Source: Synechococcus sp. CC9605 (GTDB lineage: Bacteria > Cyanobacteriota > Cyanobacteriia > PCC-6307 > Cyanobiaceae). From it: a stretch of 64,000 bases of DNA. The stretch lies in contig NC_007516.1 of NCBI RefSeq assembly GCF_000012625.1, positions 310,001 to 374,000 on the forward strand, given 5' to 3'. The notes beneath the pieces were generated by a model. The model saw only the letters and a program-made list of their open reading frames with translations, did no database searches and was not told where the DNA came from. Positions 20,689 to 30,209 of this stretch are shown one piece after another. Every line of letters starts with the position of its first letter. Within the stretch, counting starts at the first letter, position 1. The position numbers and the translations under genes were made by a program.

Positions 20689-23600
20689 ATGTCTGACGCC
20701 ATCCGTTCCGCTGTCTGGCCTTACTGCGACAGCCCTGCACCCCAAGTAGTTGCGGGCGAGAAGGATGCGTGTGGCGTTGGTTTCCTGGCTCAGCTCCAGG
20801 GGCAGGCCAGTCACTGGGTGCTGGAGCAGGCCCTGCGTGGTCTGGGATGCATGGAGCACCGTGGTGGTTGCGGTGGTGATGGCGACTCCGGCGACGGAGC
20901 AGGTGTGTTGTGTGAGATCCCCTGGTCGTATCTGAAAGCGGTCTGGCCCGAGGCGGCTGCAGCACGGGGCCTCGGCATGATGTTCATGCCGACCGATGCC
21001 AGCCGTCGTGCTGAGGTGCGGGGCCTGTGTGATGAAGAGGCCAGATCCCTTGGCATGCAGCCTTTGGGGTGGCGAACGGTGCCCGTTGAACCTGCGGTTC
21101 TCGGGCCTTTGGCTCGTGCCACAGCGCCTGTGATCGAGCAGTGGGTGCTGAATGGTGATGCGGACGACTCAACGTTTGATGGCCAGCTGCTGCGGTTGCG
21201 GCGCCGCATCGGTGCCCGTGTGAGGGCCGCTCTGGGTGCTGAGGTGGCGCAGGACGTTTATGTCGCCTCCCTGAGCAGCCGGACGGTTGTTTACAAGGGG
21301 ATGGTGCGATCCGAGGTGCTGGAGCAGTTCTACGCCGACCTGCAGGACTCTCGATTTGAGGTGAGCTTTGCGGTGTATCACCGCCGTTTCAGCACCAACA
21401 CCCTGCCGCGCTGGCCCCTGGCGCAGCCGATGCGCCTTCTGGGGCACAACGGCGAAATCAACACACTGCTGGGCAACCTAAACTGGGCCAAGGCTTCAGA
21501 AGCCAGCCTCGAGAACGTCTGGGGTGAGGCGGCTGATGACCTAATTCCGGTGGTGAACCCTGCCTTCAGCGATTCCGCCAACCTCGATGCCACCCTGGAA
21601 TTGATGGTGCGTAGTGGGCGGTCGATCACTGACAGCCTGATCACACTGGTGCCAGAAGCGTTCCGCAATCAGCCCGATCTCGACAGCCGTCCTGATGTGA
21701 CGGCGATGTACGAATTCAACGCTGGCATTCAGGAACCCTGGGATGGCCCGGCCCTGTTGGTCTTTGCCGACGGCAAACGAGTAGGTGCAACGCTCGATCG
21801 CAACGGGCTGCGTCCGGCGCGTTGGTGCACCACCGCTGATGGCTTCGTGATCATGGGATCGGAGACCGGCGTGGTGGACCTCAGCGGCAAGACGATTGTT
21901 CAGAAAGGTCGTCTTGGCCCTGGTCAGATGGTGGCCGTCGATCTTGAACGCGGCGAGTTGCTGGACAACTGGTCGGTGAAGGAAGACGCGGCGCGGCGCT
22001 TCCCCTATGCCGATTGGCTGCAGAAGCATCGCCGCGGCGTGCCCCCCCAGCCGTGGACCCAGGACCGGAAGGTGGGTGAACTCGATCTGCTTCGGTTGCA
22101 GACCGCGATGGGGTTCACCGCCGAAGACTTCGATCTGATCATCGAGGACATGGCTGCCCTCGGCAAGGAGCCGACCTACTGCATGGGCGATGACATTCCC
22201 CTGGCGGTGCTCTCCGACAAGCCCCATTTGCTTTACGACTACTTCAAGCAGCGCTTCGCCCAGGTCACCAACCCTCCTATTGATCCCCTGCGGGAAAAGC
22301 TGGTGATGAGCCTGGAGATGCACCTGGGTGAGCGTCGGCCCGCCCTGAAGCCCCAGCCGGAAGCTGCCTCCGTCATCCATCTGGAGACGCCCGTTTTGAA
22401 CGAGGCGGAACTGGCGGCGATCAGTGAGCAGGGCTTGCCCGTCAAGACGGTGTCCACCCAGGTGGCTGTGGAGTCGTGTGCGGGAGGCCTGCAACATGCC
22501 ATTGCGGCGCTGTGCAGCGTTGCGGAACAGGCGGTGCGTGACGGAGCCCAAGTTCTGGTGCTGTCCGACCGGGTCGGTGGCACAGGGGCGGCGGCCCCGC
22601 TGACCCCCACAACAGTGGCGATGCCGGCCTTGCTGGCCGTGGGTGCTGTTCATCACCATCTGCTGCGCCAGAAGCTTCGGCTGCAGTGCTCTCTGGTGGT
22701 GGATACGGCCCAGTGCTGGAGCACCCATCACATGGCCTGCCTGATTGGTTACGGCGCCAGTGCCGTCTGCCCCTGGCTCACCTGGGAGACCACCCGCCAC
22801 TGGCTGGATCACCCCAAGACCAAGAAGCGGATCGAACAGGGCAAGTTGCCCGCCCTCGATGCAAATCAAGCCCAGGCCAACGTTCGTGAGTCGCTGGAGA
22901 ATGGCCTGCGCAAGATCCTCTCCAAGATCGGAATTTCATTGCTGGCCAGCTATCACGGCGCTCAGATCTTCGAAGCGATCGGCCTGGGAGCGGATGTGGT
23001 GGAGACCGCCTTCGCGGGAACGACCAGCCGTGTTGCCGGCATGACGCTGGCCGAGCTCGCGAACGAAACGCTCTCGATGCACGCCAAGGCCTTCCCTGAG
23101 CTCAACCGCAGCAAGCTCGAATTCATGGGCTTTGTTCAGTACCGCAGTGGTGCTGAGTACCACCGCAACAATCCCGAGCTGTCGAAGGCGCTGCACAAGG
23201 CGGTGGCTCAGGGCCCTGGTTATGACCATTTCTCCACCTACCAGGACTTGCTGGAGAATCGACCGGTGATGGCCCTGCGGGACCTGCTGGAGTTCAAGTT
23301 GGCTCCCAACCCAGTCCCCCTGGATCAGGTGGAGAGCGTCGAGAGCATCTGCACCCGCTTCTGCACGGGCGGGATGAGCCTGGGCGCTTTGTCCCGCGAA
23401 GCCCATGAAGTGTTGGCCGTGGCGATGAATCGCATCGGCGGCAAGAGCAACAGCGGTGAAGGCGGTGAAGACCCTGCCCGCTTCCAGATCCTCAAGGATG
23501 TGGATGGCGAGGGCCGTTCCGCCTCATTCCCCAGCATTGGTGGTTTGCGCAATGGGGACACCGCCTGCTCGGCAATCAAGCAGGTGGCTTCAGGCCGTTT

Positions 23601-25290
23601 CGGTGTGACGGCGGAATACCTGCGCAGCGGCAAGCAGTTGGAGATCAAGGTGGCCCAGGGCGCCAAGCCCGGTGAAGGCGGTCAGCTGCCAGGGCCCAAG
23701 GTCGACAAGTACATCGCCTGGTTGCGCAACAGCAAGCCAGGTGTGGCCTTGATTTCACCGCCGCCACACCATGACATCTATTCGATTGAAGACCTGGCGC
23801 AGTTGATCCATGACCTGCATCAGGTGCATCCCGCTGCTCCTGTGAGCGTGAAGCTGGTGGCCGAGATCGGCATCGGCACCATCGCTGCGGGTGTGGCCAA
23901 GGCCAACGCCGATGTGATCCAGATCTCCGGTCACGACGGTGGCACGGGTGCATCTCCCCTGAGTTCGATCAAGCATGCCGGCAGCCCCTGGGAACTGGGC
24001 CTCACCGAGGTGCACCGCTCCCTGGTGGAGAACGGTTTGCGCGATCGGGTTCTGTTGCGCGCCGATGGAGGCCTGAAGACAGGCTGGGACGTGATGATCG
24101 CTGCCCTGCTGGGGGCGGAGGAATACGGCTTCGGATCGATCGCGATGATCGCCGAGGGCTGCGTCATGGCTCGAGTTTGTCACACCAACAACTGCCCTGT
24201 GGGTGTGGCCACGCAGAAGGAGAACCTGCGCAAGCGTTTCACCGGTGTTCCTGAGCATGTCGTCAATTTCTTCTGGTACGTCGCCGAGGAAGTGCGTCAG
24301 CTGATGAGCCTGCTCGGCGTCAGCCGCCTCGAGGAGCTGATCGGTCGCACCGATCTGCTCCAGGCTCGCTCGGTTGATCTGGCCAAGACCAAGGGTGTGG
24401 ATCTCTCCAGCCTGCGGGCTCCGATCAGCGGTGCCGAAGATCGCTCCTGGCTTCGCCATAGCGACGAGGCCCACGGCAACGGACCGATCCTTGAGGATCA
24501 GCTCCTCGCCGACGCTGAGCTGATGGCTGCCCTGGAGAACCACGGTTCCCTCAGCCGCAGCATCGAGATCATCAACACCGATCGCAGTGTCTGTGCCCGT
24601 CTGGCCGGTGAAATCGCCCAGCGCCATGGCAACCGCGGCTTCAACGGACAGCTCGATCTCACCTTCCGGGGTGCTGCAGGCCAGAGCTTCGGGGCCTTCC
24701 TGGTGCAGGGCATGCAGGTTCGTCTGGAAGGCGAGGCCAACGACTACGTGGGCAAGGGCATTAACAGTGGATGCATCACCCTGGTGCCATCAGACGGTTG
24801 TGCCTCTCCGGGTGACCAGGTGATCCTCGGCAACACCTGCCTCTACGGGGCCACCGGCGGTGAGTTGTTCGCCAATGGCCGGGCTGGTGAGCGCTTCGGT
24901 GTTCGCAACAGCGGTGCCCGCGCGGTTGTGGAGGGAGCTGGTGACCACTGCTGTGAGTACATGACCGGTGGTGTCGTCGTCGTTCTCGGCAGCACCGGTC
25001 GCAATGTCGGCGCTGGCATGACCGGTGGTGTGACCTTCCTGCTGGATGAGGAGGGGCATGTTGCTCCTCGGGTGAACCCGGAGATTGTTGAGGTCTGCAC
25101 CATCACCACCCATGAGCAGGAGTCGCTGCTGAAGGGTCTGCTGGAACGGCATGTGGCGCTCACGGGAAGCGAGAAGGCTGCTGCTCTCCTGGCCGATTGG
25201 TCTGCGGCGAAGGGTCGCTTCAAGGTGTTGGTCCCTCCCAGTGAGCGGGAGTCGATGGGATTGGCCGACAAGCAGGCTGTGGCGGCCTAG
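20689..25290 (+). CDS. gltB: Ferredoxin-dependent glutamate synthase large subunit
   Basis: GltS makes two glutamates from glutamine and 2-oxoglutarate, completing the GS-GOGAT cycle. The 1533-residue protein contains the class II amidotransferase domain with catalytic Cys28 (EKDACGVGFLAQ), exposed after propeptide removal. It continues with the central domain, the FMN/Fe-S synthase domain (SGHDGGTGASP, then the 3Fe-4S cysteines in CVMARVCHTNNCPVG) and the C-terminal beta-helix (GGVVVVLGSTGRNVGAGMTGG). The ATG at 20689 fits the usual short propeptide, though an in-frame ATG at 20632 is possible. No gltD follows, consistent with the ferredoxin type. Confidence 0.97.
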   Translation: MSDAIRSAVWPYCDSPAPQVVAGEKDACGVGFLAQLQGQASHWVLEQALRGLGCMEHRGGCGGDGDSGDGAGVLCEIPWSYLKAVWPEAAAARGLGMMFMPTDASRRAEVRGLCDEEARSLGMQPLGWRTVPVEPAVLGPLARATAPVIEQWVLNGDADDSTFDGQLLRLRRRIGARVRAALGAEVAQDVYVASLSSRTVVYKGMVRSEVLEQFYADLQDSRFEVSFAVYHRRFSTNTLPRWPLAQPMRLLGHNGEINTLLGNLNWAKASEASLENVWGEAADDLIPVVNPAFSDSANLDATLELMVRSGRSITDSLITLVPEAFRNQPDLDSRPDVTAMYEFNAGIQEPWDGPALLVFADGKRVGATLDRNGLRPARWCTTADGFVIMGSETGVVDLSGKTIVQKGRLGPGQMVAVDLERGELLDNWSVKEDAARRFPYADWLQKHRRGVPPQPWTQDRKVGELDLLRLQTAMGFTAEDFDLIIEDMAALGKEPTYCMGDDIPLAVLSDKPHLLYDYFKQRFAQVTNPPIDPLREKLVMSLEMHLGERRPALKPQPEAASVIHLETPVLNEAELAAISEQGLPVKTVSTQVAVESCAGGLQHAIAALCSVAEQAVRDGAQVLVLSDRVGGTGAAAPLTPTTVAMPALLAVGAVHHHLLRQKLRLQCSLVVDTAQCWSTHHMACLIGYGASAVCPWLTWETTRHWLDHPKTKKRIEQGKLPALDANQAQANVRESLENGLRKILSKIGISLLASYHGAQIFEAIGLGADVVETAFAGTTSRVAGMTLAELANETLSMHAKAFPELNRSKLEFMGFVQYRSGAEYHRNNPELSKALHKAVAQGPGYDHFSTYQDLLENRPVMALRDLLEFKLAPNPVPLDQVESVESICTRFCTGGMSLGALSREAHEVLAVAMNRIGGKSNSGEGGEDPARFQILKDVDGEGRSASFPSIGGLRNGDTACSAIKQVASGRFGVTAEYLRSGKQLEIKVAQGAKPGEGGQLPGPKVDKYIAWLRNSKPGVALISPPPHHDIYSIEDLAQLIHDLHQVHPAAPVSVKLVAEIGIGTIAAGVAKANADVIQISGHDGGTGASPLSSIKHAGSPWELGLTEVHRSLVENGLRDRVLLRADGGLKTGWDVMIAALLGAEEYGFGSIAMIAEGCVMARVCHTNNCPVGVATQKENLRKRFTGVPEHVVNFFWYVAEEVRQLMSLLGVSRLEELIGRTDLLQARSVDLAKTKGVDLSSLRAPISGAEDRSWLRHSDEAHGNGPILEDQLLADAELMAALENHGSLSRSIEIINTDRSVCARLAGEIAQRHGNRGFNGQLDLTFRGAAGQSFGAFLVQGMQVRLEGEANDYVGKGINSGCITLVPSDGCASPGDQVILGNTCLYGATGGELFANGRAGERFGVRNSGARAVVEGAGDHCCEYMTGGVVVVLGSTGRNVGAGMTGGVTFLLDEEGHVAPRVNPEIVEVCTITTHEQESLLKGLLERHVALTGSEKAAALLADWSAAKGRFKVLVPPSERESMGLADKQAVAA

Positions 25291-25305
25291 CGCCGTCCCC
25301 AGTCC

Positions 25306-25614
25306 GTGGCCTGGTTTGTCAAGACCGAAACATTCACGGCTGTCGCCTCCGCCCTCCCCGTTGAGCAGCGGCGACCCTCCTTGGAGGCTCACCGCCGTTG
25401 GGTTGCAGATGAAGCAGCAGCAGGCCGCCGTGTACGCAGCGGTTACCTAGTGGATGGCGACCGGCGTCCGGGCGGCGGTGGGCTGCTGATATTTGAGGCG
25501 TCGTCCTACGCCGATGCCCTGGCGTGGGTCCAGAACGACCCGATGATCATCGCCGGCCTGGTGGACTGGCAGGTGCAGGAATGGATCCCTGTCAGCGGGG
25601 ATGGCTGGCCATGA
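25306..25614 (+). CDS. YciI-like family protein
   Basis: This 102-residue protein shows the YCII ferredoxin-like fold pattern: an N-terminal AWFVKTETF strand, LEAHRRWV (the conserved His region), GPL-type segment replaced by [10 protein letters not shown], and [22 protein letters not shown] near the end. The start is a GTG at 25306, 15 bp after gltB, so it is probably co-transcribed with it. Function is unknown. Its last 23 bp overlap lipA on the other strand. Confidence 0.8.
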   Translation: MAWFVKTETFTAVASALPVEQRRPSLEAHRRWVADEAAAGRRVRSGYLVDGDRRPGGGGLLIFEASSYADALAWVQNDPMIIAGLVDWQVQEWIPVSGDGWP

Positions 25615-26461
25615 GCCGTTGCACCTCGCCGGCGTGGTAGCTGCTGCGGGTGAGTGGTGTGCTGACGACCTGGAGGAAGCCCAGCTCCTCTTCGCCCACT
25701 GTTCTGTAGGTCTCGAATTGAGCCGGAGAGACAAAGCGGTCGACGGCCAGGTGCTTTGGGCCAGGTGAGAGGTACTGACCGATGGTGACGATGTCGACCT
25801 TGTGTTTGCGCAGATCCCGGAGCGTCTCGATTATCTCCTCATCGGTTTCCCCGAGCCCCACCATCAGTCCCGACTTGCTGTAGGCCTTGGGCCATTGCTC
25901 CCTCACCCGTTGCAGCAGCTCGAGGGAGCGTTCATAAATGCCCTGGGGCCGCGCCAGGCGGTACATCCGCGGCACCGTTTCAATGTTGTGGTTCAGCACG
26001 TGGGGGGCGGCGGCCATCACCGTTGCCAGGGCATCCCAGTTGCCGCAGAAGTCGGGAATCAGCAGCTCGATCGTGGTGAGCGGTGAGCGTTGCTTCACCT
26101 GTTCGATGCAGGCAACGAACTGGGACGCACCTCCATCGGCGAGATCGTCGCGGTTCACCGAGGTGATCACCACATGCTTCAGTCCCAGACGGGCCACCGC
26201 TTCCCCAAGCCGTTGCGGCTCAGTGGGATCGAGCTCACGCACCCTCTTGTCAAAGTCGATGTCGCAGTAGGGGCAGGCGCGGGTGCAGCCGGGCCCCATG
26301 ATCAAAAACGTGGCGGTGCCGCCTGCGAAGCATTCGCCGATGTTGGGGCAGCTCGCCTCCTGGCAGACCGTGTTCAGGTTTAAATCCAGCAGCAGGTCGG
26401 CTACGGCGCCGATCCGCTCGCGCTGCGGAGCCTTAACGCGCAACCACTCCGGCTTGAGCAC
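25592..26461 (-). CDS. lipA: Lipoyl synthase
   Basis: LipA is a radical SAM enzyme that inserts two sulfurs into octanoyl-protein to make the lipoyl cofactor of 2-oxoacid dehydrogenases and the glycine cleavage system. The 289-residue protein has the auxiliary cluster motif [12 protein letters not shown], the radical SAM motif CTRACPYC and the C-terminal RSSYHAGE that ligates the auxiliary cluster. The start is a GTG at 26461, as no in-frame ATG is better placed. Confidence 0.96.
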   Translation of the reverse strand: MLKPEWLRVKAPQRERIGAVADLLLDLNLNTVCQEASCPNIGECFAGGTATFLIMGPGCTRACPYCDIDFDKRVRELDPTEPQRLGEAVARLGLKHVVITSVNRDDLADGGASQFVACIEQVKQRSPLTTIELLIPDFCGNWDALATVMAAAPHVLNHNIETVPRMYRLARPQGIYERSLELLQRVREQWPKAYSKSGLMVGLGETDEEIIETLRDLRKHKVDIVTIGQYLSPGPKHLAVDRFVSPAQFETYRTVGEEELGFLQVVSTPLTRSSYHAGEVQRLMASHPR

Positions 26462-26547
26462 GGCGAAGCATCTTCAATCCATGACCTTAGTCGCTGCTGA
26501 GATCTGCCTGGATTTCGCTCCACTGTGATCTTTTAAGATTGCAGCGC

Positions 26548-26621
26548 CGGGATGTGGCGCAGTTTGGTAGCGCACTTCGTTCGGGACGAAGGGGCCGCAG
26601 GTTCGAATCCTGTCATCCCGA
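26548..26621 (+). tRNA. tRNA-Pro (anticodon CGG)
   Basis: The acceptor stem CGGGATG pairs with CATCCCG. The anticodon stem CTTCG/CGAAG encloses TTCGGGA, giving anticodon CGG. The T arm has GGTTCGAATCC. The discriminator base is A at 26621 and CCA is not encoded. Confidence 0.96.
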
Positions 26622-26688
26622 TTCTTGGTTTGCGTGGCACTGCCAGGTCTTGATGGATACCTGAGCTAAGCCTGAAAAAACTCAGCCC

Positions 26689-28428
26689 TCATTGAAGACT
26701 TGCCCCTGAGTACCCCCGCGGCGTCACCACCCAGTCACCATCGGCACGGCTGCTGCTGTTCCCGATCAGAACAAGCGTGAGCATGTCCACGGATTCCGGC
26801 TCCAAGCGCTCAAGACTCGTGAGCTCACGGGATTCCTCTGCGCGGCCCAGCTGCCGCGCCAGCGTCACCGGGGTTGTGGGGGGGCGGTGTTTCAACAGGA
26901 TCTCCTTGGCGTGTCCCAGCTGCCAGTCCCGTCCCTTGGACCGCGGGTTATAGAGGGCGAGCACAAAATCTCCAGCAGCAGCGGCCTCCAGTCGCTTTTC
27001 GATCACGGCCCACGGCGTGAGGCGATCGCTGAGGCTCACGCAGCAGAAGTCATGCATCAGTGGCGCTCCGGCCCGGGCGGCGGCCAACTGGAAGGCTGAA
27101 ATGCCTGGATGCACCGCGAAGCTGGGCCGGTCCTGCTCGGGTTGCTGGAGCAGCAGCTCCAGGGCCAATCCCGCCATGCCGTAGATCCCGCTGTCGCCGG
27201 AGGAGATCAGAGCAACTTTGGCCCCTTGTTGGGCCAAGCGCAGTGCTTCGGCACAGCGGTCCCATTCCCGGGTGAGCTGGCCATCGAATCGGACCTGATC
27301 CAGCCGGCGCAGGGGCTCCAGAAGATCGAGGTAGAGGCTGTAGCCAACCCAGGCGCAGCAACGGGAGAGGGCCGCTTTGGCGTCTCCGCTGAGCAGGGAC
27401 AGATCTCCTGGACCACTGCCCACCAGGTGCAGCTCCCCCCTCTCTGGCGCATAGGGGAGGGCCGCCTCGGCAATGGCCACCGTCACGGCGCCCTGCTCCC
27501 CTGTTTCCGGACGGTTGATTCTCTTGGGCTGGATCAGATGACCTTGTTCGCCCGCAGCCAGCAAGGCTGCCGCTTCAGCCACCGACGCGGTCCCCATTTC
27601 CTTGCGCACCACTTCGGAGGGATTGGGCACGTCGATGGATGCAAGAGCGTGCTCCGCAAAAGTTCGGAACGGCCATGCCCGGGTCTGGCTCAGATGCTGC
27701 AGGGCCGGTTCATCGGATTTCCGGGCTGCGCTGACCATTCCAGCGACAGCCTCTTCCGCCAGTCCTGCTGTTGCCAAGGCCTCGGCAATGGCCTTCTCCA
27801 CCAGGGAAACGCTGGTGTTGCGTTCACAGCCGATGCCGATCCAGAGCGTTGCTGGATGCCACTGGCAATCACCCTGACGGCGCGCTCCGATCACAAGATC
27901 AGCGGCGTCTGGCCCCCCCTTGGGATCAATGTTGTGCAGCAAGGGATGGCCTTCAGGGCCTCGCCAGGCGGTGGATCCACTGCTCTGGTGAACGCTGATG
28001 CTGGATCCCTGGGATTGCCGCACCATCAGATCGCGCCAATGGACCACCGATCCCCTGCGTTTCCAGCCCCAGCTCTCACCAAAGGCATCCAGGGGGAGAC
28101 GTCCTTCATGGGCGCAGGCACCCGTGATCACCGCCTGCCCTCCGAGATCCATCGCGATCTCTCGGGCACGTTGTTCAGCGCCTGCGGAGTGGCCTCCTAG
28201 AAGAGGGATGATGAACTCCCCTTTGGGGTCAAGTACCAGAACGGCTGGATCCTTCTCCTTTCCTTGGATCCGAGCTGCAATCAGGCGCGTCACCGCTCCC
28301 ACGGCACCCACGAACAACACGACGCTCTCTGCCGTCCAGTGCCCATCAAGGGCGGTGCTGATGTCTTGATCGGCTGGCTTGATCCGGTCGATGTGGCCGC
28401 GCAGCAGCAAACGCTCCAACAGCGGCAT
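26689..28428 (-). CDS. cobJ: CbiG-CobJ fusion: cobalt-precorrin hydrolase and precorrin-3B C17-methyltransferase
   Basis: This bifunctional enzyme acts in the corrin ring-contraction steps of cobalamin synthesis. Residues 1 to about 330 are CbiG (LFVGAVGAVTRLIA, LLGGHSAGAE, then LWIGIGCERNTS). From about 335 it is a tetrapyrrole methylase with the SAM loop LVGSGPGDLSLLS and ISSGDSGIYGMAG. The ATG at 28428 is the first standard start, but the frame is open 24 codons further up with no ATG, GTG or TTG. Those codons encode LGLGLSPSA, which looks like the missing first strand of CbiG, so a rare start codon upstream (for example CTG near 28455 or 28482) is possible. Confidence 0.9.
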   Translation of the reverse strand: MPLLERLLLRGHIDRIKPADQDISTALDGHWTAESVVLFVGAVGAVTRLIAARIQGKEKDPAVLVLDPKGEFIIPLLGGHSAGAEQRAREIAMDLGGQAVITGACAHEGRLPLDAFGESWGWKRRGSVVHWRDLMVRQSQGSSISVHQSSGSTAWRGPEGHPLLHNIDPKGGPDAADLVIGARRQGDCQWHPATLWIGIGCERNTSVSLVEKAIAEALATAGLAEEAVAGMVSAARKSDEPALQHLSQTRAWPFRTFAEHALASIDVPNPSEVVRKEMGTASVAEAAALLAAGEQGHLIQPKRINRPETGEQGAVTVAIAEAALPYAPERGELHLVGSGPGDLSLLSGDAKAALSRCCAWVGYSLYLDLLEPLRRLDQVRFDGQLTREWDRCAEALRLAQQGAKVALISSGDSGIYGMAGLALELLLQQPEQDRPSFAVHPGISAFQLAAARAGAPLMHDFCCVSLSDRLTPWAVIEKRLEAAAAGDFVLALYNPRSKGRDWQLGHAKEILLKHRPPTTPVTLARQLGRAEESRELTSLERLEPESVDMLTLVLIGNSSSRADGDWVVTPRGYSGASLQ

Positions 28429-28497
28429 GGCGCTGGGGCTTAGTCCTAGGCCCAGAGCGGGAGCGGCAGATGTGGGGTTCAGGGCAGGAAATCCGGA

Positions 28498-29805
28498 TCA
28501 GGGCTTGCGCAAGCGCCCATCGCTGTTGAGCAACTCACGGGCTGATCCTCCCAGGCTGCTGCTTGGCTTCAGCTTGGGTTCTTCGTCGGCTGGCTGATGA
28601 GGCTCCGCTTGCTTCTCCGGGGCAGGAGTGGGCCGAGCAGTTTCTGCTTTGGATGGCTGTTCAGCAGGCTGCTGTTCAGCTATGGGTGGCTCAGGCTCCC
28701 GCTCTTCTTTTTCCACTGGTGCAGTGGGCTGAGGGGCGGCCGTGGTCTGGGTATCGACCTCATCCTCGACTTTGAGCTCAGCCTGAGAGAGGTCTCGGAG
28801 CTGTTCTATCTGCTTTTGTTGTTTCTCCTCAGTCTTTTGAGGGGGCTCTGGCGAGTATTCGACCACCTCCAGAACCTCAGGCTCAGGGGAGCCGCTCAGG
28901 CGAGCGAGCTGACTGTCGGTGAGGCGTGAGCGCATCCAGCCCGGCTTGGCACCAGATGCGGCTTTCAGATGAATCAGCTGATTGTTGAAGACCGGTGTAA
29001 TTGGCTCGCCCAGCCCGTTCAGCAGTTCCATCTGAATGTCGTGGCTGCCTGAGCCGTTTGATCCTTTGAGCCAGAGGGCTTCCTTGTGATCAACCAAAAA
29101 GCTGTCCCCATCAATGCTGATGCGGAGCCGCCAGCGTCCATCGCCCTCCCGCAGGTTTTGCAGCGGAGCATTCCAGATCAGCCAATCCACCAAAAGGGGT
29201 TGCAGGCCCTGCTCTCCGGCTGGCGAGACAGGGACCAGCCAGGGAGCATCGCGTTCGGGTTGTGTGCCCTGCAGTTTTTGCCAGAGGTGCACGCGTCCCT
29301 GGACTGAGGCTCCCGGTGCTTGTAAGGCTTCTCCCCAGGGGTAAGCGGCCCAGGCGCTGAAGCGGTGACTGCCGGCTTCCAGGTCATCGATGCGGACTTT
29401 CAGGCGGTTTCCATCGCTTTCGCTCAGCCGTAGGGGAGCGCGGTTGTCGATTTGAAGCACCACATGGGGGCCCAGACCCAATTCTGGGTCGCTGCTGAGG
29501 GGCCAGTCGTCGATTTCCAAACGCAGCTCAAGGTCGTCAGAAGAAACGATGCTGTCGTTGCTTGGATCGATCAGCCGCAGGGAGGGGCGGTGCTGTTGCA
29601 GGTTCTGGCGCAGCTGTTGCACTGCCCCTGGAGGAGCCACTTCCTGGAGCTTCCCGCTGGGGGCTGAAATCGACAGCGGTTTGGCAGCAGACCCTGAATC
29701 GCGATTGAAGAATCCAGGGCGCGCATGAACAGGTAAGCCGGCACCAAGAAACAGCACTGCTACCAGCAGAACAGCCCATATCGACTTCAGGCCAGGGCGA
29801 CGCAT
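28498..29805 (-). CDS. Conserved-looking periplasmic protein with Pro/Glu-rich C-terminus, function unknown
   Basis: I do not recognise this 435-residue protein. Residues ~8-28 form a hydrophobic signal or anchor ending in HARPGFF. The middle (about 80-290) alternates strands with LRLEIDDWPLSS and WRLRISIDGDSF, suggesting beta-sandwich repeats. From about 320 it is low-complexity, rich in Glu, Pro, Gln and Lys. It ends in a basic segment ELLNSDGRLRKP. It lies upstream of cobJ on the same strand with in-frame read-through spacing. A role at the cell envelope is inference. Confidence 0.65.
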   Translation of the reverse strand: MRRPGLKSIWAVLLVAVLFLGAGLPVHARPGFFNRDSGSAAKPLSISAPSGKLQEVAPPGAVQQLRQNLQQHRPSLRLIDPSNDSIVSSDDLELRLEIDDWPLSSDPELGLGPHVVLQIDNRAPLRLSESDGNRLKVRIDDLEAGSHRFSAWAAYPWGEALQAPGASVQGRVHLWQKLQGTQPERDAPWLVPVSPAGEQGLQPLLVDWLIWNAPLQNLREGDGRWRLRISIDGDSFLVDHKEALWLKGSNGSGSHDIQMELLNGLGEPITPVFNNQLIHLKAASGAKPGWMRSRLTDSQLARLSGSPEPEVLEVVEYSPEPPQKTEEKQQKQIEQLRDLSQAELKVEDEVDTQTTAAPQPTAPVEKEEREPEPPIAEQQPAEQPSKAETARPTPAPEKQAEPHQPADEEPKLKPSSSLGGSARELLNSDGRLRKP

Positions 29806-30072
29806 CGGGCATGAACAGATCCGATCATTCTGAACAATCCGCCCTTCACTGTCAGAGTTTTAGTTATTTAGGAAGGAAATATGCGTGCAATTGTATTGCT
29901 TAGCGCTTGAGATCTTTGTTGTTTCGCTGATTCTCAGCCTTCTGCAGACGCCTGTCGCTGACTGGCCCGCCACGGGATTGAACCTTTGTAACTCAGGGCC
30001 CTTTAACCCCCTTCTCCGCCCCTATGCTTCCGCCAGCGGTCCCCTCTTAGGGGCCCCAGCTTCAGTGCAGAC

Positions 30073-30090
30073 AAGGGGTTTCGACCCCTT
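30073..30090 (+). other. TTCG-loop hairpin in psaA leader
   Basis: A perfect 7-bp stem AAGGGGT/ACCCCTT closes a TTCG loop, a very stable RNA hairpin type, about 120 bp before the psaA start. It could be an attenuator or mRNA stabiliser. Confidence 0.6.
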
Positions 30091-30195
30091 TGCCGTACTG
30101 ACGCCCGAATGCTGATTCCTTGTGAATCCGTGTTCGGGGCCCCGATTGGCTTCGGCCCGTCGGAGGGGTGGCCCACCACCTCGAAACCCGTCCCT

Positions 30196-30209
30196 CGAGG
30201 AACGACTCG
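30196..30209 (+). repeat. 14-nt repeat at psaA start, inverted copy after psaB
   Basis: CGAGGAACGACTCG ends on the base before the psaA ATG and includes the ribosome binding site GAGGA. Its ends (CGAG/CTCG) can pair with each other. An exact reverse complement lies at 34773-34786 after psaB. Confidence 0.75.

Larger units (their letters stand above)
29806..30209 (+). promoter_or_regulatory. psaA upstream region and long structured leader
   Basis: There is no credible gene in these 404 bp. The first ~70 bp are AT-rich. TTGAAC at 29978-29983 with TTTAAC 18 bp further is a weak promoter candidate. Downstream lie three GC-rich hairpins: 30041-30053 (CCCCT/AGGGG), 30073-30090 (AAGGGGT/ACCCCTT around TTCG) and 30135-30159. 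The final bases before the ATG form a small hairpin that contains the GAGGA ribosome binding site. Confidence 0.5.

Noticed and set aside
29885-30115. 76-codon ORF in the psaA leader
   Set aside because: Its sequence follows the hairpins of the leader, has no ribosome binding site and no protein-like pattern.
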